DNA from: Gnetum montanum
Taxonomy: Eukaryota; Streptophyta; Gnetopsida; Gnetales; Gnetaceae
DNA: 64,000 nucleotides
Direction of reading: 5' to 3'
Assembly: GCA_015680685.1 (NCBI GenBank)
Contig: MNCI01033409.1
Span: 728,373-792,372 of the forward strand
The position numbers and the translations under genes were made by a program. The notes below the pieces were generated by a model. It made no database searches. It was not told the origin of the DNA and saw only the letters and a program-made list of their open reading frames with translations. Shown piece by piece: positions 1-10,202 of this stretch (its first letter is position 1; every line of letters begins with the position of its first letter).

Positions 1-381
1 CACTTGGTAATCCTAGTAGCGCCTAACACATGGTAACCTAGTAGCATTGCAATGTGTTTAGGATTTGTACGAAAAGTGGTAATGGATGCTTATGTTAGGA
101 TTATTTAGTTATTAGATTAATTAAACATTTAATTACTTTACTTTTAGCACTTAGACAAATTAATAAAAAATATAAAATGATAAAAATCATATGCTTTAGT
201 TACACTTAACTATACCTTTACACTTCATAAGTGAAACTGAGAAGACAATGATCATGTCCTTTAGATTCACTACCTAGACCTAGTGTACTTAGAGAGCTAA
301 AGTTTATGGAATTCAATTGGATTTCTTAGTGAATGCTAGTGATTTGTATGGTTGGCCATAGGGACTACTTGCTGCTCATCA
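1..381 (+). repeat. 3' part of an Athila-like LTR, cut by the window edge
   Basis: The sequence is collinear with the last 380 bases or so of the LTR at 16526-17382. It shares the CTTGGTAATCC, GTAGCATT and GATGCTTATGTTAGGAT segments and the terminal GCTCATCA. It ends at 381 with the family's TCATCA terminus, and LINE sequence starts at the next base. The 5' part lies outside the window, so its target duplication cannot be checked. Orientation is +, like the element at 16526-52032. Confidence 0.75.
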
Positions 382-982
382 GATGGTATTGAAAAGCTAG
401 CATCTACCAAAGCTGTAGATTCAAATGGTCTATATGTAGAATTATTAAACTGGACAGGATCTGCTATTCATGGAGAAATTTGGTATAAATTAAATTCAAC
501 AATGGAGTAAAGATTAAATCAGCATTAGAAAACTAGTAGAGCTATATTGCTATGTAAAAAGGTAGATAAACATAATTTGAACAATTATGAAATGATAGTT
601 GTGAGTAATGTTTTTGATAGCTTGTTGGACACTCTATTAGAAAAGAGAATTAGTACTTGGGGGCTGAATGTAACCAAGTCAAGACAAGATGTCAAGCAAG
701 TTCCAAACAAAATTACTCTACTATTGATGTCAAGCAAGACACTATATGGAGTTTGCAAAAATGTGTAATAATAAAGTTTTTATTTGTTTTATTAATTTTG
801 CAAACACATATGATTTAGTGATCCATACAAAACTATGGTTTCATTTGCATAAAATTGACCTCCCTTTAGATTTGATTGCAACAACTCAAAGATTGTATGA
901 GGAAGTGAGTATGGAAATTATAGATAGAAATTTAGAGAAAAAATTTTATTTCTCGAGAAAAATTGGAGTTAAGCAATGTTAT
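382..982 (+). pseudogene. LINE reverse transcriptase, N-terminal fragment
   Basis: Interrupted frames resemble the start of the RT domain of a plant non-LTR (L1-like) retrotransposon. They include a FINFANTYDLV block (usual form FIDFxKAFDxV), a KLWFHLHKIDLP block, and RLYEEV followed by IGVKQCY (usual form GVKQGCPLSP). Two open stretches, 547-768 and 746-985, are in different frames, and stops occur upstream, so it is dead. The coding sense stops at 982 where a solo LTR begins, and the next residues (PFSPTLFG) appear just after that LTR at 1952. Sequence from about 382 looks like the segment preceding the RT palm. No endonuclease part is visible in the window. Confidence 0.75.
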
Positions 983-1946
983 TGATGAGTGGTGAGGTAC
1001 CCCTACACTCAACCATACGAAACGAGCGTAGCACGCGTGATCCAATTGAACTCTGTAGACTAAATGCCTACATGCCCCATGGAACACTTGGGGTTAATCA
1101 TTTGTTGTCTTCCCAGACTTACTTGTGTTTATCACGGTGTATGGTTAAGTAAGTCCGAGGTATATGATTTTTATAGCTTTTAAATGTTTTTCTCCTATGC
1201 TATTGAGGTGAAGGGTTGAGAAACTAGCTAACTCTAACTAAGGACTAAGTCTAATTAACTAGCGTCAGCATCCATTCCCACTTACTGTACATACCCTAAA
1301 CTATGCAACTGTGGCTACCAAACGCTAATCGTTACTGGGATTACCACATGTAACGCACGTGCTCAAAGTGGTCATACTGAGGCACTTAACTAGCCTAAAC
1401 GTAATGAGCAGCCGATTTCTTGACTAGCCGTACACATTCGTAAATGCTCATAATCAAGTCGTACTCATTTTGCATTCTAGGAGTTGAGGGTGAGAGAAAC
1501 TAATTGCGATGAGCAGCCGATTCCTTGATTAGTCGTACACATTCATCAATGCTCGTAATCAAGTCGTACTCATGCTGCGTTAATGCAGGTAATAAATAAC
1601 AGGTAGGAAATAAGATGTAATAAATCCTATTCCATGCACTGCAAGGTTTATCCACAAAGCTCATCTTTATTGCCGTACGCAACTTGTGTTAGGTATAAAG
1701 TTGCTCGAATAAAGATCTATTCACTTGGGGACTCCTACTGCGGGTACATGGAAAATATTCTATCTTTGGAGTGATCAATCTACCAGAGTTTCCCTACTTT
1801 AAGCCTAGGATGGGAAATAAGGGGAGTGTCGCCTCTTATTTATAGATTTGGCAGCGGACCGTGATATCGCGTACTCGATATTGCAAGGGATGACGCGATA
1901 TCGCATGGGATGCGATATTGCAGCTCATGCGAATCTCGTCTCATCA
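983..1946 (-). mobile_element. Solo LTR of the Athila-like family with 5-bp target duplication
   Basis: It begins TGATGAGTGG and ends CTCATCA, the same termini as the other LTRs of this family here. The 5 bases before it (978-982) and after it (1947-1951) are both GTTAT, a perfect target-site duplication. Removing the LTR and one copy makes the LINE RT reading continuous across the site. A TATA box (CTATAAATAAG) reads on the minus strand at 1835-1845, so U3 lies at the right end. That U3 is built from reiterated GATATCGC-type palindromes at 1860-1923, unlike the U3 repeats of its relatives. No internal region remains, so this is the product of LTR-LTR recombination. Confidence 0.9.
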
Positions 1947-1951
1947 GTTAT

Positions 1952-2146
1952 CCATTTTCTCCAACTCTCTTTGGTATCTTTAGTAATGAAATGTAGGACT
2001 AGTTATGTAATATGTAAGATAGTCATGTTATCAAAATTGGATTTCAAGAAGTGAATCTTCTTTTATATGTAAATAATGCTACCTTGATTTCCACTACTGT
2101 AGAAGGTATGCAAAATATGTTGAAAATTTTAGAAAATTATTATTTT
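1952..2146 (+). pseudogene. LINE reverse transcriptase, catalytic-motif fragment
   Basis: This continues the LINE RT after the solo LTR. It starts with PFSPTLFGIF (usual form PLSPTLFGL) and later reads LLLYVNNATLIS, where working LINEs have Y-A-D-D. The two catalytic aspartates therefore read as asparagine, each a single G-to-A change. The VEGMQNMLKILENY segment after it is the usual helix following the YADD strand. Coding sense ends at 2146 where the next LTR begins and is taken up again at 10203. A stop in place of a tryptophan or glutamine follows IFSNEM. Confidence 0.75.
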
Positions 2147-3015
2147 TAATGAGTGAAGGGTACCCCTTATGCCTAAACATATGAATTGCAAGCGTTGATG
2201 CATAACCTGATCAAATCTCATGGATGGGACTAGTTTGGCATCTAGATCATTAAGCCTTGATCATAAGATGTTGTCTTCCCACTTGGACTAGTGGTAGCTT
2301 TGTCATGTATGGTTTAGTCCAAAGTGAGGCATATGATGGTTGATGTTTTTTCAGCCCTATGCTAATTGCAACAATAATATAGAAATTAATTATTTAACTA
2401 ATTAACAATAAGAATATAAATCCTAAACTAGTCTAAGGGTGATGAGTGTTCATTCCTAGCTTGTCGTACACATCCTAAACTCACATGTCCACTACTGGGA
2501 TTACTAAGCGTTATGCTATTGGGTGAACTAAGTAATATGTTCTAGGATTACCAAATGAATACGTGTTTATGCTCAAAACTAGTCATGCTTAATTTGCCAA
2601 TTCATTAATATGCATGAAAATGTAAATATCAACTAAGTATATGGAATATAAATTGCATGGAATGTAAATCTAATCTAAGTCAAAGTACTGTAATGAATAG
2701 GAATCAATCTTGATCTTACTGTTATTCATGTAATGTGTCTAGGTACATTGTCACTTGAATAATATGTCATACAATTGACTCAAATTCACGCTGCACACAC
2801 TCACTAATTATTCTTTATGACTACGGAATAAAACTATAAGGGTTTGGCTACTCTATTGATAAAAAGGTTTTCAATACACAACAGAAGCACGTGTATTTAT
2901 AGGCAAAGACATATACCGCATCAACACATACGTGTCAATGCATTCACACATATGTCGATGGGTATGCATTGATAGGAATGCATTGATGTATACCCGTTAA
3001 TGCAACCAATTGATG
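2147..3015 (-). repeat. Athila-like LTR A, right end eroded
   Basis: It is collinear with the LTRs at 3037-3920 and 9314-10202 (GGTACCCCTTATGCC start, CTACTGGGATTACC in the middle). It starts TAATGAGTGAAGG, a TG-to-TA change of the family start. Its right end runs to GATG near 3015, then lacks the last CTTCATCA and passes directly into a primer-binding-site remnant that belongs to the next LTR. A minus-strand TATA box (CTATAAATACA) is near 2895. The LINE RT ends exactly at its left border. Confidence 0.75.
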
Positions 3016-3018
3016 TGT

Positions 3019-3036
3019 TCCTAAAAATGGTGCCAA
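3019..3036 (-). other. Decayed primer-binding site (tRNA-Asp type) beside LTR B
   Basis: On the minus strand, directly inside the LTR border, the sequence reads TTGGCACCATTTTTAGGA. It matches the Athila-type PBS TTGGCGCCGTTGCCGGGGA except at positions explained by C-to-T or G-to-A change. It shows that LTR B once acted as a 5' LTR of an element extending to the left, although only LTR A now lies there. Confidence 0.55.
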
Positions 3037-3920
3037 TGATGGGTGATGGGTACCCCTTATGCCCAACCATACAAATTACAAGTGTTCACGTGCAACTCGA
3101 TTGAATTCTATGGATGGGACTTGTTTGACATTTAGATCATTAAGCCTTTATCATAGGACCTTGTCTTTCCACTTAGACTAGTGGTAGCCTTGTCATGTAT
3201 GATTTTATCCAAAGTAAGGCATATGATAGTTGATATTATTTTGGCCTTATGCTAATCCCAATGATAATAGAGAAATTAAGTATTTAACTAATTAACAACA
3301 TGAATATAAATCCTAAACTAACCTAAGGGTAATGAGTATCCATTTCTAGCTTGCTGAACACTTCTTAAGCTCACGTATCTACTACTAGGATTACCAAGCA
3401 TTATGCTACTGGGCAAACCAAGCAATACGTTGCTGGGATTACTAAGCGAATACATTTTTACACTCAAAATTAGTTGCGCTCATTTCTTCAATTCATTAAT
3501 ATGCATGGAAACATAAATATTTACTAAGTATATGAAATATAAATTGCATGGAAAGTAAATCTAATCTAATTCAAAGTGCTGTAATGAATAGGAATCAATC
3601 TTGATCTTATTGTTGTTCATGGAATGTGTCTAGGTATATTGCCACTTAAATAAGACACTGTACAACTGACTCAAACTCACACTATGGGCATTCATTGACT
3701 ATTCTCTAAGACTATGAAATAAAACTACAAGGGTTTGACTACTCTATTGACAAGAAGCTTTTTAATATATGGTGGGAGCACATGTATTTATAGGTGAAAA
3801 CACACATTGCGTCAACACATACACATCAATGCATACGTTGATGGGAATGCATCGATGAGGCTGCATCAACAAGAATGCATCAATGTATACCCATTGACAT
3901 AACCAACTAATGCTTCATCA
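3037..3920 (-). repeat. LTR B (3' LTR of the 3037-10202 element)
   Basis: Starts TGATGGGTGATGGG and ends GCTTCATCA, 884 bp. It is a close relative of the LTR at 9314-10202 (889 bp) along its whole length. The minus-strand TATA box (CTATAAATACATG) is near 3785. Between it and the right end (about 3800-3915) the U3 is a run of TGCATCAATG / CGTTGATG units. It is unusual in having a PBS remnant on its left and a PPT on its right. Confidence 0.85.
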
Positions 3921-3930
3921 TACCCCCACG
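3921..3930 (-). other. Polypurine tract of the 3037-10202 element
   Basis: On the minus strand CGTGGGGGTA lies immediately before the LTR start TGATGAAGC. The equivalent positions carry ATGGAAGTA beside the LTR at 18618-19683 and CATGAGGGTA beside the LTR at 51141. This confirms the orientation of all three elements. Confidence 0.7.
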
Positions 3931-6600
3931 ACTAAGTAAAAACTTGTCCTCAAGGTAATAGGATTGGACTGAGCTTTATTTACAAAAAATTGGGAATGAT
4001 GGGATTATTAACTGATGCTAATTACTGACTAACTTTGAGTGTTGCATTACAAAATTTTATTTTAGTGGATGTATTACAAAATGATAAAAGGCCTAGACAA
4101 ACATTAAAGTTTACAAAATTTGGTCTCTAAAAATTTGCTAAAGATGATTCTTCTTGTTGCTAGTAGTGGTGGCAAACTTTTAACTTCAAGTGTTATGTTG
4201 ATGCTTCTCTTTTTATGCAGAGCATTAGTGATTGATGGAATGAAATTTCTTCTCATAATCCCATGGATCTAGTAATTATGTGATGTTTGAGCCTTTCTTA
4301 TATGTGCTACTACTTGTCCATGGGCATATCCTCCATTGCCCCTCTCTTGGCTTTGTTTTCATGCCTGGCAAAAGACCTTCTTCCTTAGGTGTTTTTTTGA
4401 GCATCACCTGTAATTACCAAAGGATCAACATTAGTTTTGGTATATTTTCCTTTATAATTAATCCTTTTCAGATCCCTTAGTTTGTGTAGCTTAAAAAATC
4501 TTAGCATTAAAGCACAAGGTGATGACAATGTACTATTCTTAAGGTGATGAGGGAACTAAAATTATCAAGCTATTCACATTATTTTGATCAATTACTATTA
4601 GTTACCATAATGTTCAAAAATAGGATGTTAGAAAAATCTCAAAAATTTCAAAGTCAACATCCCTAGTCCCCATGACTAATGAGTATAACTCTGGAAGCAC
4701 CAAGTTTTCAAATAATTAAAACCAAAGGTCTAATTTAGAAGATGGCTAAGAAATTTTGAATTTGAAGGATATGGTAGTAAAAAAGTAAGAAAAATTAATG
4801 AAAATTGATGAGAAGTAGTCCCAAAATTATGCACAAATTTAGAGAAATCGTCATTGATGTTCTGGAAGATGTGAAGGTTAGTTCAAAGCCATGATTAACA
4901 AAAGTTATGCAAGTGGATCCCCCCCAAAGTAGGCTTTTATCATAATGCCCTTACATAACCACTTTTATAGATGTATATCGACACCTTAGAAGTTAAATGT
5001 AGACCATGTCTTTTTTCCAAAAAACACACAACTGCCTTGGTTGGGATGTTGCACTATACTACACAAAACCAAAAAGCTTTTAATCATATGCAACCATGAG
5101 GTGAATGAATGGGATGAGAAGGGACTGTAGAGATTGGGATGTAAGATACTTTACCATGTTTGCAATAGGTTCTTGTGTCAAATGTGATTAAAATGATCAG
5201 CATACATATCCGTCCAAGTTCAATCCAAGTCCATACCATTAATAGTAATTTCGCATTGATATATCCTTTCCTACCAATCATCATAAGTGTACAACCATCA
5301 TAAAGAATAATCATCACCCCAAAAAGAGAAGAAAAGAAAAGAAGGAAGGAAGAGCCTTAGTTAGAGGGGAGCCTTTAGGCATGGGTAACATGTCTTTCCA
5401 ACCTGATAACTAGTGCTTGTAGCCCATTATTATGTCTAAGGGGTGTGCTTTGAATTTCCATTATTGATTTTTTGAATTATATATATATATTTTGAAATGG
5501 AAACCACACCATGCAAAGACATAACTTCCTATTTATTGGTTGATAGAGGAGTGAGGATACATTCTACACACAATGATAAACCACATGAAGAAAGTCAAGA
5601 AGAGAACCCAACAAGTCCCCTTGAGGTTACATCCATTTCCATTTCCACTTGGTCATTTCCTTTTCTTCAAGGTACAATAATCATGAATTAATTTTAGGCT
5701 CATGAAATAAGAACCAAATTATTTTCACGATAAAGACCTTTTTATTTTGAGAACTAGAGGAATGGATGAGTTGGTCTAACTACTCTTCACAATTACTTAC
5801 CTAATCATCTTGATAGCATAACATAAGAACCCAACACATAGTGTTGACTTTTGCATCATGATTGGCAATATTATTAACAAAAACACAAAAGATATTCATA
5901 AAACATAAAGAAAATGACTCAAGAAAAGAGAAAATTATAAATAAAAGAAAAATATTAAGAAATGAAAAACATATGAAGAATTAGAAAATAGCAAAAGAAA
6001 TAGAAAAATGATAAAAAATTATAAAACAAAAAAGTGAAAAGCACTTATTAGTTCTTAATTTAGGATGGGACATCTCCTCCATGACTAAGAGTAAAGGTAA
6101 GATAAGAGATAATAAGTGGGTTGGTTGGTCCCATGCATCTTTTAAATGGTTTTGTACTCTTATTTTGAAACCACTAGGTGTCTTTTGGTTTAGTGGCTAC
6201 TATGTAGGCCTGTTGTTATCCACAAATTTGTTTCATAACTTTGTTGTGGATTAATATAGGGGATGTGTTAATATTTTGAACTTCCAGCCCACAATTGCAC
6301 CATTTATTATTATTAGTGATGCATGGATTCTTCTATCTTTCCATAGGGATAGGTTCATCTTTTATATCTTGTGTTGAAGTGGTGATGGTTTTTGGTTTTC
6401 ATGTATGATTAGGAGACATTGCTCCTACAAGGAAGGGTGTTGCACCAAATTGGTCTTGTGCTAGTTTTGATGTGCCAGTAGGTCTACAAGTTTTGTGTTT
6501 GCACATGGAAACTATCCTAAAGAAATGATGTTTTTGAGACTTTTGTTAAGATCTAATAACATTATCATTTATGTGTATGGTCATAACATAAGTGGCCTTC
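3931..6600 (-). other. Noncoding internal region of the pol-less Athila-like element
   Basis: No coding trace was found. Parts are shared with two other copies. The block with AAGTAGGCTTTTATC and ATGCCCTTACATAACC near 4930 recurs near 21110 (same strand) and near 28950 (opposite strand). The block with GGCATGGGTAACATGTCTTT near 5375 recurs near 21575 and, inverted, near 28510. Long A-rich stretches occur at 5880-6040. The conservation between copies suggests it is a normal 3' part of this family. Confidence 0.6.
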
Positions 6601-7183
6601 TTATGTTGAGTTCATGGTATCAATCCTTCCTATGTTGTTAGTAGTGATAGGTGGTGGAGAAAAGTATGAGAATAGTAAGGATATGATGAAGGATGAGAGA
6701 TGTGAGATGGTGATCCCACAAAAGATGTTGTGGCTTGATGATAGTTTGGAGAGAGGTAGAAGTGATTTGAGGTAGAGGAAGTACAACCAGTTGGGAAAAT
6801 AGGTTGTTGAACATAATATTTGTACAAGTCCAGCTAGTAGTAAGGGTAGTGCTGGTTTGATGATGGCCTCCGCAACAATTGTGGGTTTCTCCACTATGGT
6901 TGATAGTAGTATTAAGGATGGTAAGAAGTCCCATTAGGATAGTATGGTTGGTTGTAGGATTGTTTATAATTACCTTGTGAGTAAGTTAATTTCCTAGGCA
7001 TTTGCTTTTGTATGAACTTAGGACTCAAAGCTAAAGCCCAAGAGTCATGTAGATGTAACATGACTAGGCAATAGCCCTTTGGATGGTCATGTTGGCAGAT
7101 TTCATAGCGATCATCCTCTTTTGTGGTTGAGTCTATAGCCTCTTCTCCTACAGCTATTTTCCCTTTTTATTGATACGTGTTCC
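6601..7183 (-). pseudogene. gag C-terminal region (Ser/Thr/Tyr/Pro-rich), degenerate
   Basis: Three overlapping minus-strand frames between 6601 and 6934 are open because the DNA is a C/T-rich low-complexity track. One gives a Tyr/Ser/Pro/His-rich peptide of the type that ends plant gypsy Gag proteins. The same region, clearly homologous, lies at 22982-23317 in the element at 18618. It sits downstream of the gag core in coding order (7971-9181), separated by an LTR fragment and an assembly fault, so continuity cannot be read. No zinc knuckle was found. Confidence 0.45.
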
Positions 7184-7400
7184 NCAAAGCAAGGATAGAT
7201 AAGATGTGGGAGTTGATGAATGATAAAGTCATGGCCTAGGTGAAAACCATAAAGAACAGGGTAACACAAAAATAATCAAGTGATCAAAACAAGAAGAGGA
7301 AAAACAACCAAGAAACACGTAGGAACACGTATCAATAAAAAGGGAAAATAGCTGTAGGAGAAGAGGCTATAGACTCAACCACAAAAGAGGATGATCGCTA
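7105..7400. other. Perfect 79-bp inverted repeat bounded by single Ns: probable inverted contig
   Basis: Bases 7105-7183 and 7322-7400 are exact reverse complements over 79 bp. Single Ns sit at 7184 and 7401. The reverse complement of 7185-7400 matches the collinear sequence in the sister copy at about 23560-23680 (TGATCACTTGAT, GGTTTTCA, TTATCATTCATCAAC and others), while the orientation given here does not. The simplest reading is a small contig placed backwards and overlapping its neighbour. Confidence 0.8.
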
Positions 7401-7401
7401 N

Positions 7402-7970
7402 CCACATTCTAAACACACACATTATAGTGCCATTGGGTTAGCAAGTGTTAAGTGTTATTGGGATTATCGAGCATTAAATGTATGCTCAAAGTGGTTGTAC
7501 TTATGTTCGCTATTTATTTGATATTAATTAATTACTTAAAAATATTAAAGTAAAGTGCATGAATATTAAATGCATAAGAAGACAATTAATCTATTTCAAG
7601 TGCTACAAGGTTTGATAAAAAAAGCTCATCTTTATTGTTGTTCACATTGAGGTGCTGAGGTACATCAATGCTCAAATAAAGATTTGTACACTTCTTTGAG
7701 TCCTACTATGAGCACTCAAAAAATATTCTAACTTTCAAAAAAAAAAAAAAAAAAACTACAAGAGCTTTGCTACAACTAAGGAAAGATTTCCATAAATGCG
7801 ATAGGTAGATGCACATTTATATGTGAAAATAGGGGCCCACATTGACGGGTACACGTCCCATGTCAATAGGATCACATTAATGTGGCAAACCACACCACAT
7901 CAACGGGATCCCATCAATAGGGTTGCATCAATGGCATCTCGTTGACATGACCCAATAACATGACTCATCA
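7402..7970 (-). repeat. Truncated Athila-like LTR F
   Basis: It has the family's middle and right parts: a GTTATTGGGATTATCGAGC block, a GCTCATCTTTATTG block as in the solo LTR at 983, a U3 rich in CATCAATGG / CGTTGACATG units, and the terminal CTCATCA ending at 7970. The left end is missing at the N at 7401. An A19 run lies at 7738-7756. It sits inside the gag pseudogene, whose coding resumes at 7971, so it is an insertion. A target duplication cannot be tested because the left border is lost. Confidence 0.7.
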
Positions 7971-9181
7971 CACCTTATTGAGAGTTTCCTTTTTTTCCTC
8001 ATCAAAGATATGAACCCTCTTCTTTTGAAGAATTGGATCCCAATTATATTCTTTAACATTCACTTGTTCACATAGCTCTCCTTCTTCTTTTGCCACCTGT
8101 TCAACTAGCCTTTGGATATGATGGGCTTTCAGTTTGGATAATTGACCTTGGGCATAAATCCCAAGTGTCTCCCTCATTTGATTACGAAGCCCATCTGTGA
8201 TGTGGAAAAGTTGCTCTTTTTGGGAAAAACTATGGCCTAGACATCTATATAATAGAGAATAGTAGTTATCCAAGGTCAGATCTAAGGATTCATGTTTTTC
8301 TAGCTTCCATCCTTGGATTTGTTTTCTCAAGTTGGACACTCTTGCATTGGTTTGATATTTTTTGTTGAAGAGCTCCAACATTATGGATCATCAATGGATT
8401 GAATCTAGTTCCAATGATTTATACCAACTTTCAACTTCGTCTATGAGTGTCCTAGGGAAGAGCTTAAGCTTTTTCTACTTATGTTTGATATTTTGCAAAG
8501 TACAGACATCATGTAAGGCTTGTAAATGATGTTGTGGATAACAATTATAGCCTCTCTTAAATTTAGGAATGTTATTTATATCAAGCCATTTGATGTGGTT
8601 GTCCCTTTGATGCCTTTGGGATATTTGAACTACCTTCCTAATCTATGTCATGCCCCTAGTAGCCAACAAGGGTTCATTTGCATCAAACATGTCATGGTGA
8701 TAATCTCTATTTCTATTAGTCTAATTGTAACTATCTTGCTTATGCTCACTTTGATGTTCTTCATCTTGTCTTATGTTCTATTTCTATCTCCATCTTGATC
8801 CCTTAGTGGAGCTCTGTCTCTATACTTATGTTCATCTTTGTTAGAACTAGATGTTGAAGAGGAAGAGGAGGAGGAAGATGGGGAACTGGGAGAATCCCCA
8901 TGGCTACTATATCTCCCCCCATGATCCCTTGATTTATCTCTTCTAGGTTTGGAGGAGGTCCTAGGCCTTAAGGCCCTTCTTGTTCTAAGAATTACTCCTT
9001 CTCCTCTAGGATTGTTTGCATTAGTTGAATGTAGTCTTTGAGTGTAGTAAGGGTCTAAATGAGCATAGGAAACCCTTGCTTGTGGTTGTTCACTCTAGTT
9101 TTCCTTAGTATAGATCCTATCATTTCTCCTACTAGTGCTTTCATCATATGATGCATTATTGGCCCTATGTGAAGAAGACAT
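7971..9181 (-). pseudogene. gag of the pol-less Athila-like element
   Basis: Gag would bind the element RNA and form its cytoplasmic particle. The ATG at 9181 is followed by MSSSHRANN, an Arg/Ser-rich stretch with an SPSSPSSSSSSSS run, and then the gag core. The core (open 8381-7971) has the ELFNKKYQTNARVSNLRKQI and SLDLTLDNYYSLL blocks typical of Ty3/gypsy retrotransposon Gag (usual form W..LK..F...F....L...L...KQ....V..Y...F). A stop interrupts the frame after KEN near the start, and others follow near 8750 and 8400 with at least one frameshift. The homologous + strand gag (17458-18617) breaks just before the core. Confidence 0.7.
8526..8798. other. Open frame opposite gag, not a gene
   Basis: A 90-codon + strand open frame with hydrophobic composition lies antisense to the Ser/Arg-rich gag stretch. 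It shows no domain and no homology to the + strand elements here. I list it only to explain the reading; it is a shadow of the gag repeat composition. Confidence 0.2.
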
Positions 9182-9295
9182 GATTTTGTTTGATAATGTG
9201 TGTGACTTAAAATATTAATGTTTTCTAAAAGATAGATCGTTAATACGTTTACAACAATCATGTATAATATAACTAATCTAGATAACTAGCACCAT

Positions 9296-9313
9296 CCCTG
9301 ACAATAGCGCTAA
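9296..9313 (-). other. Primer-binding site, tRNA-Asp type
   Basis: Reading inward from the LTR on the minus strand gives TTAGCGCTATTGTCAGGG. This is the Athila-type PBS TTGGCGCCGTTGCCGGGG with only transitions. Athila PBSs are complementary to the 3' end of tRNA-Asp. It fixes the LTR at 9314-10202 as the 5' LTR. Confidence 0.7.
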
Positions 9314-10202
9314 TGATAAGTGGCGAGTACCACCTACGCCCAACCATATGAATTACGAGTGTTCATGTGCAACTTGATCAAATTCTATGGATGGGACTAG
9401 TTTGGCATCTGGATTGTTAAACCTTGATCATAAGATGATGTCTTCCTACTTGGACTAGTGGTAGCTTTGTTACATATGCTTTAGTCTAAAGTGAGGTATA
9501 TGATAGTTGATGTTGTTTTGGCCTTATGCTAATCCCAATGATAATAGAGAAACTAATTATTTAACTAATTAACAACAAGAATATAAATCCTAAACTTGGC
9601 TAAGGGTGATGAGTTCTATTCCTAGATTACTGTACATATCCTGAACTCACGTATCCACTACTGGGATTATCAAGCGTTATGCTACTGGGCAAACCAAGTA
9701 ATACGTTATTGGGATTATCAAGCGAATATGTGTTTACGCTCGAAATTGGTCATGCTCATTCCACCAATTCATTAATATGCATGGAAATGTAAATATTAAT
9801 CAAGTATATGGAATATAAATTGCATGGAAAGTAAATTTAATCTAAGTCAAAGTACTGCAATGAGTAGGAATCAATCTCGATCTTATTGCCATTCATGAAA
9901 TGTGTCTAGGTACATTGCCACTCAAAAAGGATGTTGTACAATTGACTCTAATCCACATTGTGGGTACTCACTGACTTCTCTAAGGCTATGGAATAAAATT
10001 GCAAGGGTTCAGCTACTCTATTGACAAAAAGATTTTCAATACATAGTGGGAGCACAAGCATTTATAAGCTAAAACACACATTGCGTTGATGCATATGCAT
10101 CTATGCATTAACACATATGTCAATGGAAACACGTCAATGAGGTTGCATTGATGAGAACGCGTCAACATAAACCCTTTGACATAGCCAACTGATGCTTCAT
10201 TA
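9314..10202 (-). repeat. LTR C (5' LTR of the 3037-10202 element)
   Basis: Starts TGATAAGTGGCGAG and ends GCTTCATTA (usual TCATCA), 889 bp. It is collinear with the LTR at 3037-3920. The minus-strand TATA box (TTATAAATG) is near 10050. U3 has the ATGCATCTATGC / CGTCAATG repeats. LINE coding resumes at the next base (10203). Confidence 0.85.

Larger units (their letters stand above)
3037..10202 (-). mobile_element. Athila-like LTR retrotransposon carrying gag but no recognisable pol
   Basis: The element consists of 3' LTR 3037-3920, PPT 3921-3930, about 5.4 kb of internal DNA, PBS 9296-9313 and 5' LTR 9314-10202, all in minus orientation. A gag pseudogene follows the PBS (9181 leftwards), then a gag C-terminal region at 6601-6934, then about 2.7 kb of noncoding DNA to the PPT. 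I see no protease, RT, RNase H or integrase trace. The same arrangement recurs at 18618-23760, which suggests a pol-less derivative rather than one private deletion. An LTR fragment (7402-7970) and an assembly fault (7184-7401) disturb the middle. The right border (10203) rejoins the LINE. GTCGT there does not match the bases left of 2147. Confidence 0.75.

Noticed and set aside
7105-7400. MITE or hairpin element
   Set aside because: The inverted repeat ends exactly at Ns and the inner segment matches a sister copy in reverse, so an assembly cause is simpler.
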